From Amycolatopsis nivea (GTDB lineage: Bacteria; Actinomycetota; Actinomycetes; Mycobacteriales; Pseudonocardiaceae): a stretch of 64,000 nt of DNA. The stretch lies in NCBI RefSeq assembly GCF_004522235.1, contig NZ_SDLT01000001.1, positions 62,001 to 126,000 of the forward strand. Reading direction: 5' to 3'. Positions 33,761-41,036 of the stretch are shown here, in pieces. Each line of letters opens with the position of its first letter. Position 1 is the first letter of the stretch. The position numbers were made by a program, and so were the translations under genes. The notes below the pieces were generated by a model. That model was not told the origin of the DNA, did no database searches, and worked only from the letters and a program-made list of their open reading frames with translations.

Positions 33761-34023
33761 TCGATCACCCGCCGTTGTCCGAACCGGGCCAATACGGTGA
33801 GGACGTCACTCTCCTGGACGCCTTGGTAGCGGCTGCGCAACGTGGCGACGATGCCGGACACCGAGGTGGCACCGTCGCAAAGTTCGAGGACCGCGGCGGC
33901 GGTGGAATTCGGTACCAGCACGCCTTCCGGGAACAGCAGCACATGCGTCCCGCGCACGTGATCGAACGTCAGGCGCACGCCGACGCGCAGTTTCGGCACC
34001 GACGCGGTCGTGATGGTGTCCAT
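33751..34023 (-). CDS. pqqD: PqqD, PqqA-binding chaperone
   Basis: 90 residues from ATG 34023; a longer upstream frame runs antisense-like through pqqC and is rejected. The winged-helix PqqD pattern is plain: PKLRVGVRLTFDHVRGTHVLLFPEGVLVPN, AAAVLELCDGATSVSGIVATL, DVLTVLARFGQRRVIEW. PqqD (RRE-type domain) binds the precursor peptide PqqA and delivers it to PqqE. It starts 4 bases after the pqqC stop and is separate here, not fused to PqqC or PqqE. Confidence 0.94.
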   Translation of the reverse strand: MDTITTASVPKLRVGVRLTFDHVRGTHVLLFPEGVLVPNSTAAAVLELCDGATSVSGIVATLRSRYQGVQESDVLTVLARFGQRRVIEWT

Positions 34024-34027
34024 CGGC

Positions 34028-34726
34028 TCACTCCTCGGCCGCGGCGCGTTCGATGGCGTCGAGCATCGACCACAGGACATCGCACTTGAACGACAGCGCG
34101 GCCACCGCTTTCTCCTGCTGTTCGCGCGTGACGCAGTGCTGTACGACAATGTCCAAAGTGTCCTTGCCCTCACCGGAAACCTTGTCGATCCGGTTGGTGA
34201 AGTACGCCAGGTCGGCCCGGGAAATCCACGAATAATTCGCCAGGACGTCGACCACCCGCTGCTGCATCAGGTGTCCGGCGAACATCTCGGTCAAGCCGGA
34301 GGCGACGGCTTCCACCCAGGGTTTGGTGCGTGCGAAGGTGACGTAGGCGTCGACGGCGAACCGGACACCGGGGGCGACGTGTCGCTCGTCGAGGACTTCG
34401 GCGCGGTCCAGGCCGACCGCGGCGCACAGTCGCAGCCAGCGTTCGGCTCCGCCTTCGCCCTCGACGGCACCGTCGTGGTAGACGATCCGGTCGAGCCAAA
34501 TCCGGCGGATTTCCGGAATCGGGCAATTGCTGATGATGGCCGCGTCTTTCTGCGGCAGGACACATTGGTAGTACCAGCGGTTCGCGGCCCAGAGCCGCAA
34601 TTCGCGCTCGGTCAGTTCGCCGGCGTGCATCCGCCGGTGGAACGGATGGCTGCCCCAATATCGATCGGCGAGGCCGCGCAGGGCTCCGGTGAACTCCGCC
34701 GGACTCATCGGGTGCACAGTGGACAT
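34028..34726 (-). CDS. pqqC: PqqC, pyrroloquinoline-quinone synthase
   Basis: 232 residues from ATG 34726. Conserved blocks of PqqC: RYWGSHPFHRRMHAGELTERELRLWAANRWYYQCVLPQKDAAIISNCP, and the later VDAYVTFARTKPWVEAVASGLTEMFA and FTNRIDKVSGEGKDTLD. The enzyme catalyses the last step, ring closure and eight-electron oxidation of AHQQ to PQQ, without a cofactor. Length is normal (230-250). It follows pqqA after an 81-base spacer containing a stable hairpin. Confidence 0.96.
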   Translation of the reverse strand: MSTVHPMSPAEFTGALRGLADRYWGSHPFHRRMHAGELTERELRLWAANRWYYQCVLPQKDAAIISNCPIPEIRRIWLDRIVYHDGAVEGEGGAERWLRLCAAVGLDRAEVLDERHVAPGVRFAVDAYVTFARTKPWVEAVASGLTEMFAGHLMQQRVVDVLANYSWISRADLAYFTNRIDKVSGEGKDTLDIVVQHCVTREQQEKAVAALSFKCDVLWSMLDAIERAAAEE

Positions 34727-34770
34727 TCGCGTACTCCGGGATTCTCGCTCAGCGGTAAGGTTTTCCGGGA

Positions 34771-34802
34771 CGGACGGGACCGCGGCGGACCGGTCCCGTC
34801 CG
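34771..34802 (-). promoter_or_regulatory. 12-bp stem-loop between pqqA and pqqC
   Basis: Arms 34771-34782 and 34791-34802 pair perfectly around an 8-base loop. It lies 5 bases beyond the pqqA stop and has no T-run, so it looks like a leaky terminator or an RNA-stabilising end that lets the short pqqA message exceed the downstream genes, a known need because PqqA is consumed as substrate. Confidence 0.65.
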
Positions 34803-34807
34803 GCGGG

Positions 34808-34903
34808 TCACTCCTCCCGGCGGGCCGCGTAGGCGGTGACCTCCATCGGGGTTTCGTACTCGACGAAGTCGGGCGCGGTCCACATCTCGACGGGTTCGGG
34901 CAT
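34808..34903 (-). CDS. pqqA: PqqA, PQQ precursor peptide
   Basis: 31 residues from ATG 34903, with ribosome site gaaggaaag 11 bases upstream; too short for most gene finders. It contains the invariant E-x-x-x-Y pair that becomes PQQ: E21-V-T-A-Y25, preceded by the W-x-x-P-x-F element (W8...P11-D-F13) and followed by a basic end (AARREE). PqqE links E21 to Y25; a protease then releases the crosslinked unit. No pqqF or other dedicated protease is in the cluster. Confidence 0.96.
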   Translation of the reverse strand: MPEPVEMWTAPDFVEYETPMEVTAYAARREE

Positions 34904-35213
34904 GGGAAACTCGCTTTCCTTCGGTGGTGCACCGGTGAGCGGGGCAGTGGTCCCCGCCCCGAACGCCGTCACCCTAAAAGCGCGCGGCGGCCGGTCGCCA
35001 GGGGCGCGGGCCGATTTTCCCGCCGACTTTATAAAGGTTCCTTCCTATGGCGCAGCGACGGTCACGCTGGGGCGCCGCCGCCGGTTGTCCGCCCGACAGA
35101 AACCTTGCGGCGGCGCGGAAACCTCCTTACGCCGCTTGACATCGGGCCCGCGAGCGGCCGAATAATAGGGTTCAAGTGCGGGTGACAACGATGTCAGAGG
35201 CTATGGGAGCGAC
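34904..35213. promoter_or_regulatory. Divergent regulatory region between pqqA and the GH2 gene
   Basis: Plus strand: TTGACA (35136-35141) with AATAAT (35161-35166) after 19 bases is a usable promoter for the GH2 gene. TGACATCG (35137-35144) and CGATGTCA (35189-35196) form an 8-bp inverted repeat about 45 bases apart. Minus strand: the palindrome CTTTATAAAG (35027-35036) contains a TATAAA that could be a -10 for pqqA. No gene is seen in these 310 bases. Confidence 0.4.
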
Positions 35214-37994
35214 GTGACCCAGGTGAATCGCAGGCGGTTTCTGTCCGGCGGGATTGCTGTCGCGGGCGGCGGTGTGCTCGGCGCGTTCGGGGTGTCCGGC
35301 ACCGCCGAGGCAGCTCCGGACGCGCGTCCGCCTCAGGTCGGCGGCGGCGAGATCGGCAGCGGCTGGACGTTTGTCGCGGCCGACGGCACGGCTGCGGACG
35401 GGAGTGTGCTCGCCAGCGCGAAGGACGTTGCTGGGCTGAAGCCCGCCGTTGTCCCGGGGACGCCGCTGACAAGCATGATCGCCAACGGCGAGTATCCCGA
35501 TCCGTTGTACGGCCACATCGTGACCGACACCGTTCCGGACACCCTCAAGGGCACCGGCTACTGGTACCGGGTCGCGTTCCGGGTGCCGCGGCTGGCGCCC
35601 GGGCAGCGGTTCTGGCTGCAGTTCGACGGGATCAACTACCTCGGCACTGTGTGGCTCAACGGGACCAGGGTCGGCACGGTCGAGGGCGCGTTCAAGCGCG
35701 CGGTCTTCGAGGTCACGGACATCGTGGCCGAGGCGGACGGGGTCGCTTGGCTGGCGGTGCTGGTCGGGAAGCTCGACTACACGGATCCGCCCGCGTTGCC
35801 GAGTTACGCCAGCGGGGTGACGCGCGGCGGGCGCAACGGCGGTCCGACCGGGATCACGCTGAAGAACGGGCCGACGTTCTTCTGCACCGCCGGGTGGGAC
35901 TGGCTGCCCACCATTCCGGACCGGGATCTGGGGATCTGGCAGCCGGTCACCTGGCGTACCACGGGGCCGGTGCGGGTGGCTGACGTGCATGTCACCTCGA
36001 CGCTGTCGCAGGATTTGCGGACGGCGGAGGTCTCGGTCTCGCTCGCGCTGGACAGTGCTGCCGGGAAGTCCGTGGTGGTGACGGGGTCCCTTGACGGGCG
36101 GGGGTTCCGGCGGACGGTCAGTGTTCCGGCGGGGGCGTCGTCGGTGAAGCTTACGTCGAAGGAGATCGCCTGCCTGCGGGTGGATCGGCCGAAGCTGTGG
36201 TGGCCCAACGGGTATGGGGAGCCGTATCGGTACCGGCTGACGGTCGGGGTCGAGTCCGGCGGGCAGGTGCACGACGAACGGACGGTGGACTTCGGGATCC
36301 GGCGGATCGAGTACACGACGCCGATGCGGTCGCCGTCCGGGGCGGTGACGCAGTGTCTGGCGATCACGGTCAACAATCAGCCGATCCTGGTGATGGGCGG
36401 GAACTGGGGGCTGGACGAGGCGCTCAAGCGGATCCCTCGGGAGCGGTTGCGGGCGCAGGTCCGGTTGCATCGGGACGCTAATCTCAACTTGATCCGGAAC
36501 TGGAACGGGCAGAGCAGTACCGAGGACTTCTTTGCTGCCTGTGACGAGCACGGCATCCTGGTCTGGCAGGACTTCTTCTGTTCCACTGAGGGGCCGCCTG
36601 CGGAGAATATTGAGCGGGATCTCGCCAATATCCGGGATTGCATTGTGCGGTTTCGCAATCATCCGTCGATCCTGTTGTGGTGTGGTGGCAACGAGGGGCC
36701 GCCGCCGCAGCCGTTGATCGACGGGTTGGACGCGTTGGTTGCCGAGTTGGATCCGCAGCGGGTGGTGTTGACCAGTTCTGCTGGGGATACCGGGGAGAAC
36801 CCGGTTGACGGGTACCGGTCTGGCGGGCCGTATCACTGGGTGCCGCCTGCCAAGCATTTCGCGTTGAATGACGGTACGCAGTGGCCGCCGTTCCATAATG
36901 AGGTCGGCTCTTATTCTATTCCTACGTTGGAGTTCATGCGGAAGATGCTTCCGGAGTCTTCGTGGGAGCATCCGGATGATTTCTGGGCTGATCGGGATGT
37001 CAACGGGAACGGCGGGAATGGGGGTGGTGCGGGGTATCTTCGGCTGACTGGCGAGCGGTATGGGGCCGTGCGGAATCTTGCGGATTTCGCGCGTAAGTCG
37101 CAGTTGATGAATTACGAGTGCATTCGGGCTATTTACGAGGCTCCGGTTGCTTATATGCGGAGTGTGGGGCCTTATCCGCGTACTGGGGTCATCATGTGGA
37201 TGACTAATCCAGCGCAGCCTAGTTTTGTCTGGCAGATGTACAGTCATGATTTGGAGGCGCATTCGTCGTTCTATGCGGTTCAGCATGCTTGTCGGCGGGT
37301 TAATGTGGTGCTGGATGCGCGGAACTTCGATGTGATTGTGGCTAATCATTCCCGGGCTGTGGTTCGGGGGAGTGTTGAAGCCTCGTTTTACGGGGTCGAC
37401 GGGGTGGAGTTCGCTCGTGCCTCGATGCCGGTGGGCGGGGTGGCTGGGGCTGATCGTGCTGTGGTTGGGCGGGTGGCTTCGAAGGTTGGTGGTGCGCCGT
37501 CTGAGGTTGCTTTTGTTCGGTTGGTGCTTCGGGATTTGCGCGGGTCGGAGGTGGTTCGGAGCTTCTATTGGGTGGAGAAGCCTGGGCTGGAGGCCGGGTT
37601 TGCCGGGTTGGAGGGGATGCCAGGGGCGGCTGTTTCCGTGATCGCCGGGGTTTCGCGCGGGGCCGACGGGGCTGAGGTGGCGGTGGATGTGCGGAATGTC
37701 GGCGAGTCGGTGGCGTTGATGGTGCATTTGCAGGTTTATGACGTGCGGACTGGGGAGCGGGTTCTTCCTGCGACGTTCAGTGACAATTATTTGAATTTGG
37801 TCGGCGGGGACGCGGCGAGTGTTCGGGTTCGGTTGGATGAGGGGCAGGTTCGGCGGCATCCGCGGGTTGGGGTTCGGGTGGATGGGTGGAAGCTTGATCA
37901 GGGGGCGTCTCGGTTGCGGGGGCGAGGGGTGGAGGTGACGTTCAATCGGGATGCTTTGGAGGTGAGTCCGGAGGTTCGGACGTTTGGGGGGTGA
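35214..37994 (+). CDS. Tat-exported GH2 glycosidase (exo-glucosaminidase/mannosidase-like)
   Basis: 926 residues from GTG 35214 (gggag upstream). A twin-arginine signal, NRRRFLSGGIAVAGGG, ends near residue 34. The GH2 sandwich (about 45-215), Ig-like domain (220-325) and barrel (335-640) follow. E494 in CGGNEGP is the acid/base and E563 in FHNEVGS the nucleophile, 69 residues apart. The layout resembles actinomycete exo-beta-glucosaminidases, but those normally have Asp at the acid position, so beta-mannosidase-like specificity is equally possible. Codon third positions become clearly T- and G-rich in the last 1.3 kb. Divergent from the pqq cluster. Confidence 0.85.
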   Translation: MTQVNRRRFLSGGIAVAGGGVLGAFGVSGTAEAAPDARPPQVGGGEIGSGWTFVAADGTAADGSVLASAKDVAGLKPAVVPGTPLTSMIANGEYPDPLYGHIVTDTVPDTLKGTGYWYRVAFRVPRLAPGQRFWLQFDGINYLGTVWLNGTRVGTVEGAFKRAVFEVTDIVAEADGVAWLAVLVGKLDYTDPPALPSYASGVTRGGRNGGPTGITLKNGPTFFCTAGWDWLPTIPDRDLGIWQPVTWRTTGPVRVADVHVTSTLSQDLRTAEVSVSLALDSAAGKSVVVTGSLDGRGFRRTVSVPAGASSVKLTSKEIACLRVDRPKLWWPNGYGEPYRYRLTVGVESGGQVHDERTVDFGIRRIEYTTPMRSPSGAVTQCLAITVNNQPILVMGGNWGLDEALKRIPRERLRAQVRLHRDANLNLIRNWNGQSSTEDFFAACDEHGILVWQDFFCSTEGPPAENIERDLANIRDCIVRFRNHPSILLWCGGNEGPPPQPLIDGLDALVAELDPQRVVLTSSAGDTGENPVDGYRSGGPYHWVPPAKHFALNDGTQWPPFHNEVGSYSIPTLEFMRKMLPESSWEHPDDFWADRDVNGNGGNGGGAGYLRLTGERYGAVRNLADFARKSQLMNYECIRAIYEAPVAYMRSVGPYPRTGVIMWMTNPAQPSFVWQMYSHDLEAHSSFYAVQHACRRVNVVLDARNFDVIVANHSRAVVRGSVEASFYGVDGVEFARASMPVGGVAGADRAVVGRVASKVGGAPSEVAFVRLVLRDLRGSEVVRSFYWVEKPGLEAGFAGLEGMPGAAVSVIAGVSRGADGAEVAVDVRNVGESVALMVHLQVYDVRTGERVLPATFSDNYLNLVGGDAASVRVRLDEGQVRRHPRVGVRVDGWKLDQGASRLRGRGVEVTFNRDALEVSPEVRTFGG

Positions 37995-38065
37995 TTCGGC
38001 TCGTCGCCTCCGGCGACATTGCTTTGAGGGGTTGCGTGGGGCACCCCGAAGGTTGATTGTGCTGA

Positions 38066-38122
38066 CGGTTCGGGGGTGCTTGTCAAGGCTGGAAAGATGC
38101 CTTGACAAGCACCCCCGAACCG
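38066..38122. repeat. Perfect 24-bp inverted repeat with 9-base loop
   Basis: Arms 38066-38089 and 38099-38122 are exact complements (core GGGGGTGCTTGTCAAGG); the loop is tggaaagat. There is no T-run, so it is not a standard terminator, though it could stop or stabilise the GH2 transcript that ends 72 bases earlier. Its perfection over 24 bases suggests recent spread or selection for the hairpin. Confidence 0.85.
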
Positions 38123-38212
38123 CAGGGAGGCTTCGTATCGGGGTGTGGGGGAGGGGCTGGGTGCCTCGATAGCGGGTGCATCGGTCTCGTGGGTGGTCGG
38201 GGCTAGCGCCCC

Positions 38213-38253
38213 AACGCCACATTGGGTGCATCCGACGCACCCAATGTGGCGTT
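38213..38253. repeat. Perfect 17-bp inverted repeat with 7-base loop
   Basis: AACGCCACATTGGGTGC at 38213-38229 pairs with its complement at 38237-38253. The same word returns in part at 38267-38285 (TGCACCCAATGCCGCATTGG), so the segment holds about three half-units of one palindrome. Confidence 0.8.
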
Positions 38254-38320
38254 CGGTGCGTGAGATGCACCCAATGCCGCATTGGGGCGGCATCCGAGCG
38301 GCGGGCCAGCCGGGCGGGTC

Positions 38321-38432
38321 CGTGAAGGGCTCCTTGAGGGAATCCAAGTCCGTGAAGGGGCCCCTCACGCCCGGCGGCTGGTCGTGAGGGGAACCCTGAG
38401 GGAATCAGAGTCAATGAGGGTGGCCCTCACGG
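38321..38432. repeat. Two tandem members of the GTGA-GGG...GGGAATC palindrome family
   Basis: Copy A: 38321-38369, arms starting CGTGAAGGGCTCCTT and ending AGGGGCCCCTCACG. Copy B: 38383-38432, arms starting CGTGAGGGGAACCCT and ending GTGGCCCTCACG. Arms are imperfect. Copy B shares its first 15 bases exactly with the palindrome at 4496-4544, 34 kb away, so this is a dispersed intergenic family. Confidence 0.75.
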
Positions 38433-38603
38433 ACCTCGGGGCGGGGAGCGCCGGGCTCGCGTCCAGTGTGGACGGTCCGGGGGAAGTTGGGTTGCCGTGT
38501 TCGCGGGACTGGCGGATGATGGGCGGCCAGTCCCCGTCCTGTTCCACCGCAGCCCCGGAGGCACGCGATCGCCGGCAACGCCGCCGAACCCGGGCGCACG
38601 GTC

Positions 38604-39323
38604 TTGAGCCGCGCGTTCGCGGTGCTGGATTCCTTTCTTTCCGGCCGACCCGAGCAGACTCACGGCGAGATCACCCGGGCGACCGGGCTCGCGCCTGCCA
38701 CGGTGCATCGGCTGCTGGCCGAGTTGACCGGGTGGGGCGCGTTGGAGCGCACCGGCCGAGGGCGGTACCGGATCGGGCTTCGGTTGTGGCAGCTCGGGGC
38801 GCAGGCGCCGGGCGGGCGGGAGCTGCGGGACGTCGCGCTACCGTTTCTGCAGGATCTGCTGCAGGTGACGCACGAGGTCGTCCATCTGGTCGTGCTGGAC
38901 GGGGACCGTGCGCTGTATCTGGAAAAGCTCGAGGCGCATCCGGATGTCGTGGTGACCTCGCGGGTCGGGCTGCGGCTTCCGTTGCACGCGGCGGGGCCGG
39001 GCAAGGTGCTGCTCGCGCACGCGCCGCCGGAATGTCTCGAGAGCATTCTCGCCGGCGGGCTGGAGCGCAGGGCCAGCGGGACGATCACGGACCCGGCGCG
39101 GCTGCGGCAGGTGCTGGCGGAGGTCCGGCTGCAGGGGTTCTGCATCTCCCGCAACGAGATGACCGAGGGCGCGTCGTCGGTCGCGGCTCCGGTGCGCGGG
39201 CCCGGCGATCAGGTCGTCGCGGCGATTTCCGTGGTGGTGCCCAGTTGCACGCCGAATCTGTCGCCGCTCGTGCCGGTGGTCCGGATGGCCGCGCTGGGGG
39301 TCACGCGGGCGTTGCAAGGCTGA
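38604..39323 (+). CDS. IclR-family transcriptional regulator of the aromatic module
   Basis: 239 residues if begun at TTG 38604, which has no ribosome site. The IclR winged helix (TVLSRAFAVLDSFLSGRPEQTHGEITRATGLAPATVHRLLAELTGWGALERTGRGRYRIGLRLWQLG) and the ligand domain (from about residue 75, ending in RMAALGVTRAL) are normal. In-frame codons 5' of the TTG read AGNAAEPGRTV, a typical IclR start, and an ATC at 38568 sits 6 bases after ggagg, so the real start may be there. It precedes the benzoylformate decarboxylase gene by 96 bases. Confidence 0.88.
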   Translation: MSRAFAVLDSFLSGRPEQTHGEITRATGLAPATVHRLLAELTGWGALERTGRGRYRIGLRLWQLGAQAPGGRELRDVALPFLQDLLQVTHEVVHLVVLDGDRALYLEKLEAHPDVVVTSRVGLRLPLHAAGPGKVLLAHAPPECLESILAGGLERRASGTITDPARLRQVLAEVRLQGFCISRNEMTEGASSVAAPVRGPGDQVVAAISVVVPSCTPNLSPLVPVVRMAALGVTRALQG

Positions 39324-39330
39324 GGAACTT

Positions 39331-39345
39331 TTCCGCTGAGTGGAA
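39331..39345. promoter_or_regulatory. Probable IclR-type operator before the decarboxylase gene
   Basis: TTCCGCTGAGTGGAA, a 15-base imperfect palindrome (TTCCnCT / AGnGGAA), fits the TTCCRC-type sites seen for several actinobacterial IclR regulators. It lies 8 bases after the regulator stop and 75 before the decarboxylase start, the expected place for control of the catabolic operon. Confidence 0.55.
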
Positions 39346-39419
39346 GAGGGGCTGGGCGGCGGAAGATCGAGCCGGGAGACTCCGGACCGCTCGTTGCCGT
39401 CACTGCCGAGGAGAAGTCC

Positions 39420-41036
39420 GTGAGCCCTGCCCCGACCGTTCGCGACGCCGCGTTCGACGTGCTGCGCCGGTTCGGCGCCACGACGGTGTTCGCCAATCCC
39501 GGGTCGACCGAGATCGCGCTGCTCACCGACCTGCCCGACGACCTCGAGTTCGTGCTGGCGCTGCACGAGGGTTCGGTGGTCGGCATGGCGACCGGCTGGG
39601 CGCTCGCGAACGACCGGCCCGCGGTCGCGATCCTGCACACCACCGCGGGGCTCGGGAACGCGGTCGGCGCGCTCGCGACCGCGCGGGTCAACCGTGCGCC
39701 GCTGGTCGTGCTCGTCGGGCAGCAGGACCGCCGCCACCTCGCGCTGGAGCCGTTCCTCACCGGCCATCGGCTCGACGATCTTGCCCGGCCCACGCCGGTG
39801 TGGATCGCGGAACCGCCGCGGGCGCAGGACGTTCCGGGCGCGCTCGCCCGCGCCTGGCACGAGGCGCGCGAGCACCGCGGCCCGGCGCTGGTGATCGTGC
39901 CGATGGACGACTGGTCGGAGCTGGCGGGCGTGGACGAGCCGCTGCCCGCCCCGGCGAAGCTGGTCCGCGCGAACGCCGCCGAGCCCGCGGTGCTGGCCGA
40001 GCTGGCGGAATTCCTCGGTACCGCAAGCAATCCGGTAATCGTGACGGGTGCCGGGGCCGACGACGCCGAATCGTGGCGCGGCCTGACCGCGCTGGCGGAG
40101 AAGCTCGCGTGCCCGGTGTGGCAGGAGGCGTTCGGGGCGCGCGCCGGATTCCCGCAGGACCATCCGCAGTTCGCCGGACATCTGCCGCCGGGCCGGGAAG
40201 GGCTGCGGAAAGCGTTGTCCGGACACGACGCGGTGCTGTCGGTCGGCGCACCGGTTTTCCGTCAGTACCCGCGGGAGCCGGGACAGTTGACCGAACCGGG
40301 CACGCGCATCGCCGTGGTCACCGACGATCCGAACGAAGCGCACCGCAGCCCGGTCGACCTCGCCGTGCTGGCGCGGCCGTCGGCGGTGTGCGGGCCGTTG
40401 GCGGAGCTGATTCCCGCACGGGAAGCGGGCACCGAAAAGATCGGCCGGACGGTCGAGTTGCCCGGGGCGCCGGAGGCGGGTGCGCCGCTGGGCCCCGACC
40501 ACGTGTTCGGCCTGCTCGCGCGCCGATTGCCCCAGGACACGGTGCTGGTCGAGGAATCGCCGTCGAGCCGTCCGCTGCTGCACGCGTACGTCCCGGCGCG
40601 CGAACCGCTCGGGTTCCTCAGCGCGGCCATGGGCGGGCTGGGCTTCGGCATTCCGGCGGCGATCGGGCTGCGCATGGGCGGGCTGAAGCGTCCGGTGGTC
40701 GCGGTGATCGGGGACGGCTCGTCGCTGTACTCGATCCAGTCGTTGTGGAGTGCCGCGCATTACGGCGTCGGCGTTCTCGTGATCGTGCTGTCCAACGGCG
40801 GCTACGCGATCATGGACAAACTCGCCGTGCGGCACGGCGAACGCACGGCCGGGGGCGGAAAAGCGCCGTGGCCCGGGTTCGACGAGGTCAGCGTGAGCGG
40901 GCTCGCGAAATCGCTCGGCTGCCCGGCGCGGCGCGCGGAAACCTACGAGGAACTGGAGTCGGTGTTGAACGAGGTGCTGCCGACGCTGGCCGCGCGCACG
41001 GAGCCGCTGGTGCTGGAAGTGGCGGTGACGGCATGA
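39420..41036 (+). CDS. mdlC: Benzoylformate decarboxylase (ThDP-dependent)
   Basis: 538 residues from GTG 39420 (ccgaggagaag upstream). ThDP fold with the benzoylformate decarboxylase pocket: S29 in FANPGSTE, E50 in ALHEGSV and H73 in AILHTTAG match S26, E47 and H70 of the Pseudomonas enzyme. The metal/diphosphate motif is GDGSS...LSNGGYAIM. The position of His281 (GAPVFRYHQ in Pseudomonas) is Tyr283 here (GAPVFRQYP). It converts benzoylformate to benzaldehyde in mandelate catabolism. The next gene overlaps its stop by 4 bases (ATGA). Confidence 0.88.
   Translation: MSPAPTVRDAAFDVLRRFGATTVFANPGSTEIALLTDLPDDLEFVLALHEGSVVGMATGWALANDRPAVAILHTTAGLGNAVGALATARVNRAPLVVLVGQQDRRHLALEPFLTGHRLDDLARPTPVWIAEPPRAQDVPGALARAWHEAREHRGPALVIVPMDDWSELAGVDEPLPAPAKLVRANAAEPAVLAELAEFLGTASNPVIVTGAGADDAESWRGLTALAEKLACPVWQEAFGARAGFPQDHPQFAGHLPPGREGLRKALSGHDAVLSVGAPVFRQYPREPGQLTEPGTRIAVVTDDPNEAHRSPVDLAVLARPSAVCGPLAELIPAREAGTEKIGRTVELPGAPEAGAPLGPDHVFGLLARRLPQDTVLVEESPSSRPLLHAYVPAREPLGFLSAAMGGLGFGIPAAIGLRMGGLKRPVVAVIGDGSSLYSIQSLWSAAHYGVGVLVIVLSNGGYAIMDKLAVRHGERTAGGGKAPWPGFDEVSVSGLAKSLGCPARRAETYEELESVLNEVLPTLAARTEPLVLEVAVTA

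Larger units (their letters stand above)
37995..38519. other. Gene-free, palindrome-dense spacer
   Basis: About 525 bases with no convincing gene on either strand, packed with inverted repeats listed separately (38066-38122, 38213-38253, 38321-38369, 38383-38432). The remainder is unremarkable GC-rich sequence. It separates the GH2 gene from the IclR-controlled aromatic module. Confidence 0.7.

Noticed and set aside
38066-38122. Rho-independent terminator
   Set aside because: The 24-bp stem is longer than a terminator needs and no T-run follows on either side; listed as a repeat instead.
35172-38414. Open frame of 1080 codons on the minus strand opposite the GH2 gene
   Set aside because: Arg/His/Pro-dominated composition, exact antisense of a well-supported GH2 enzyme, no domain; typical shadow frame of GC-rich coding DNA.
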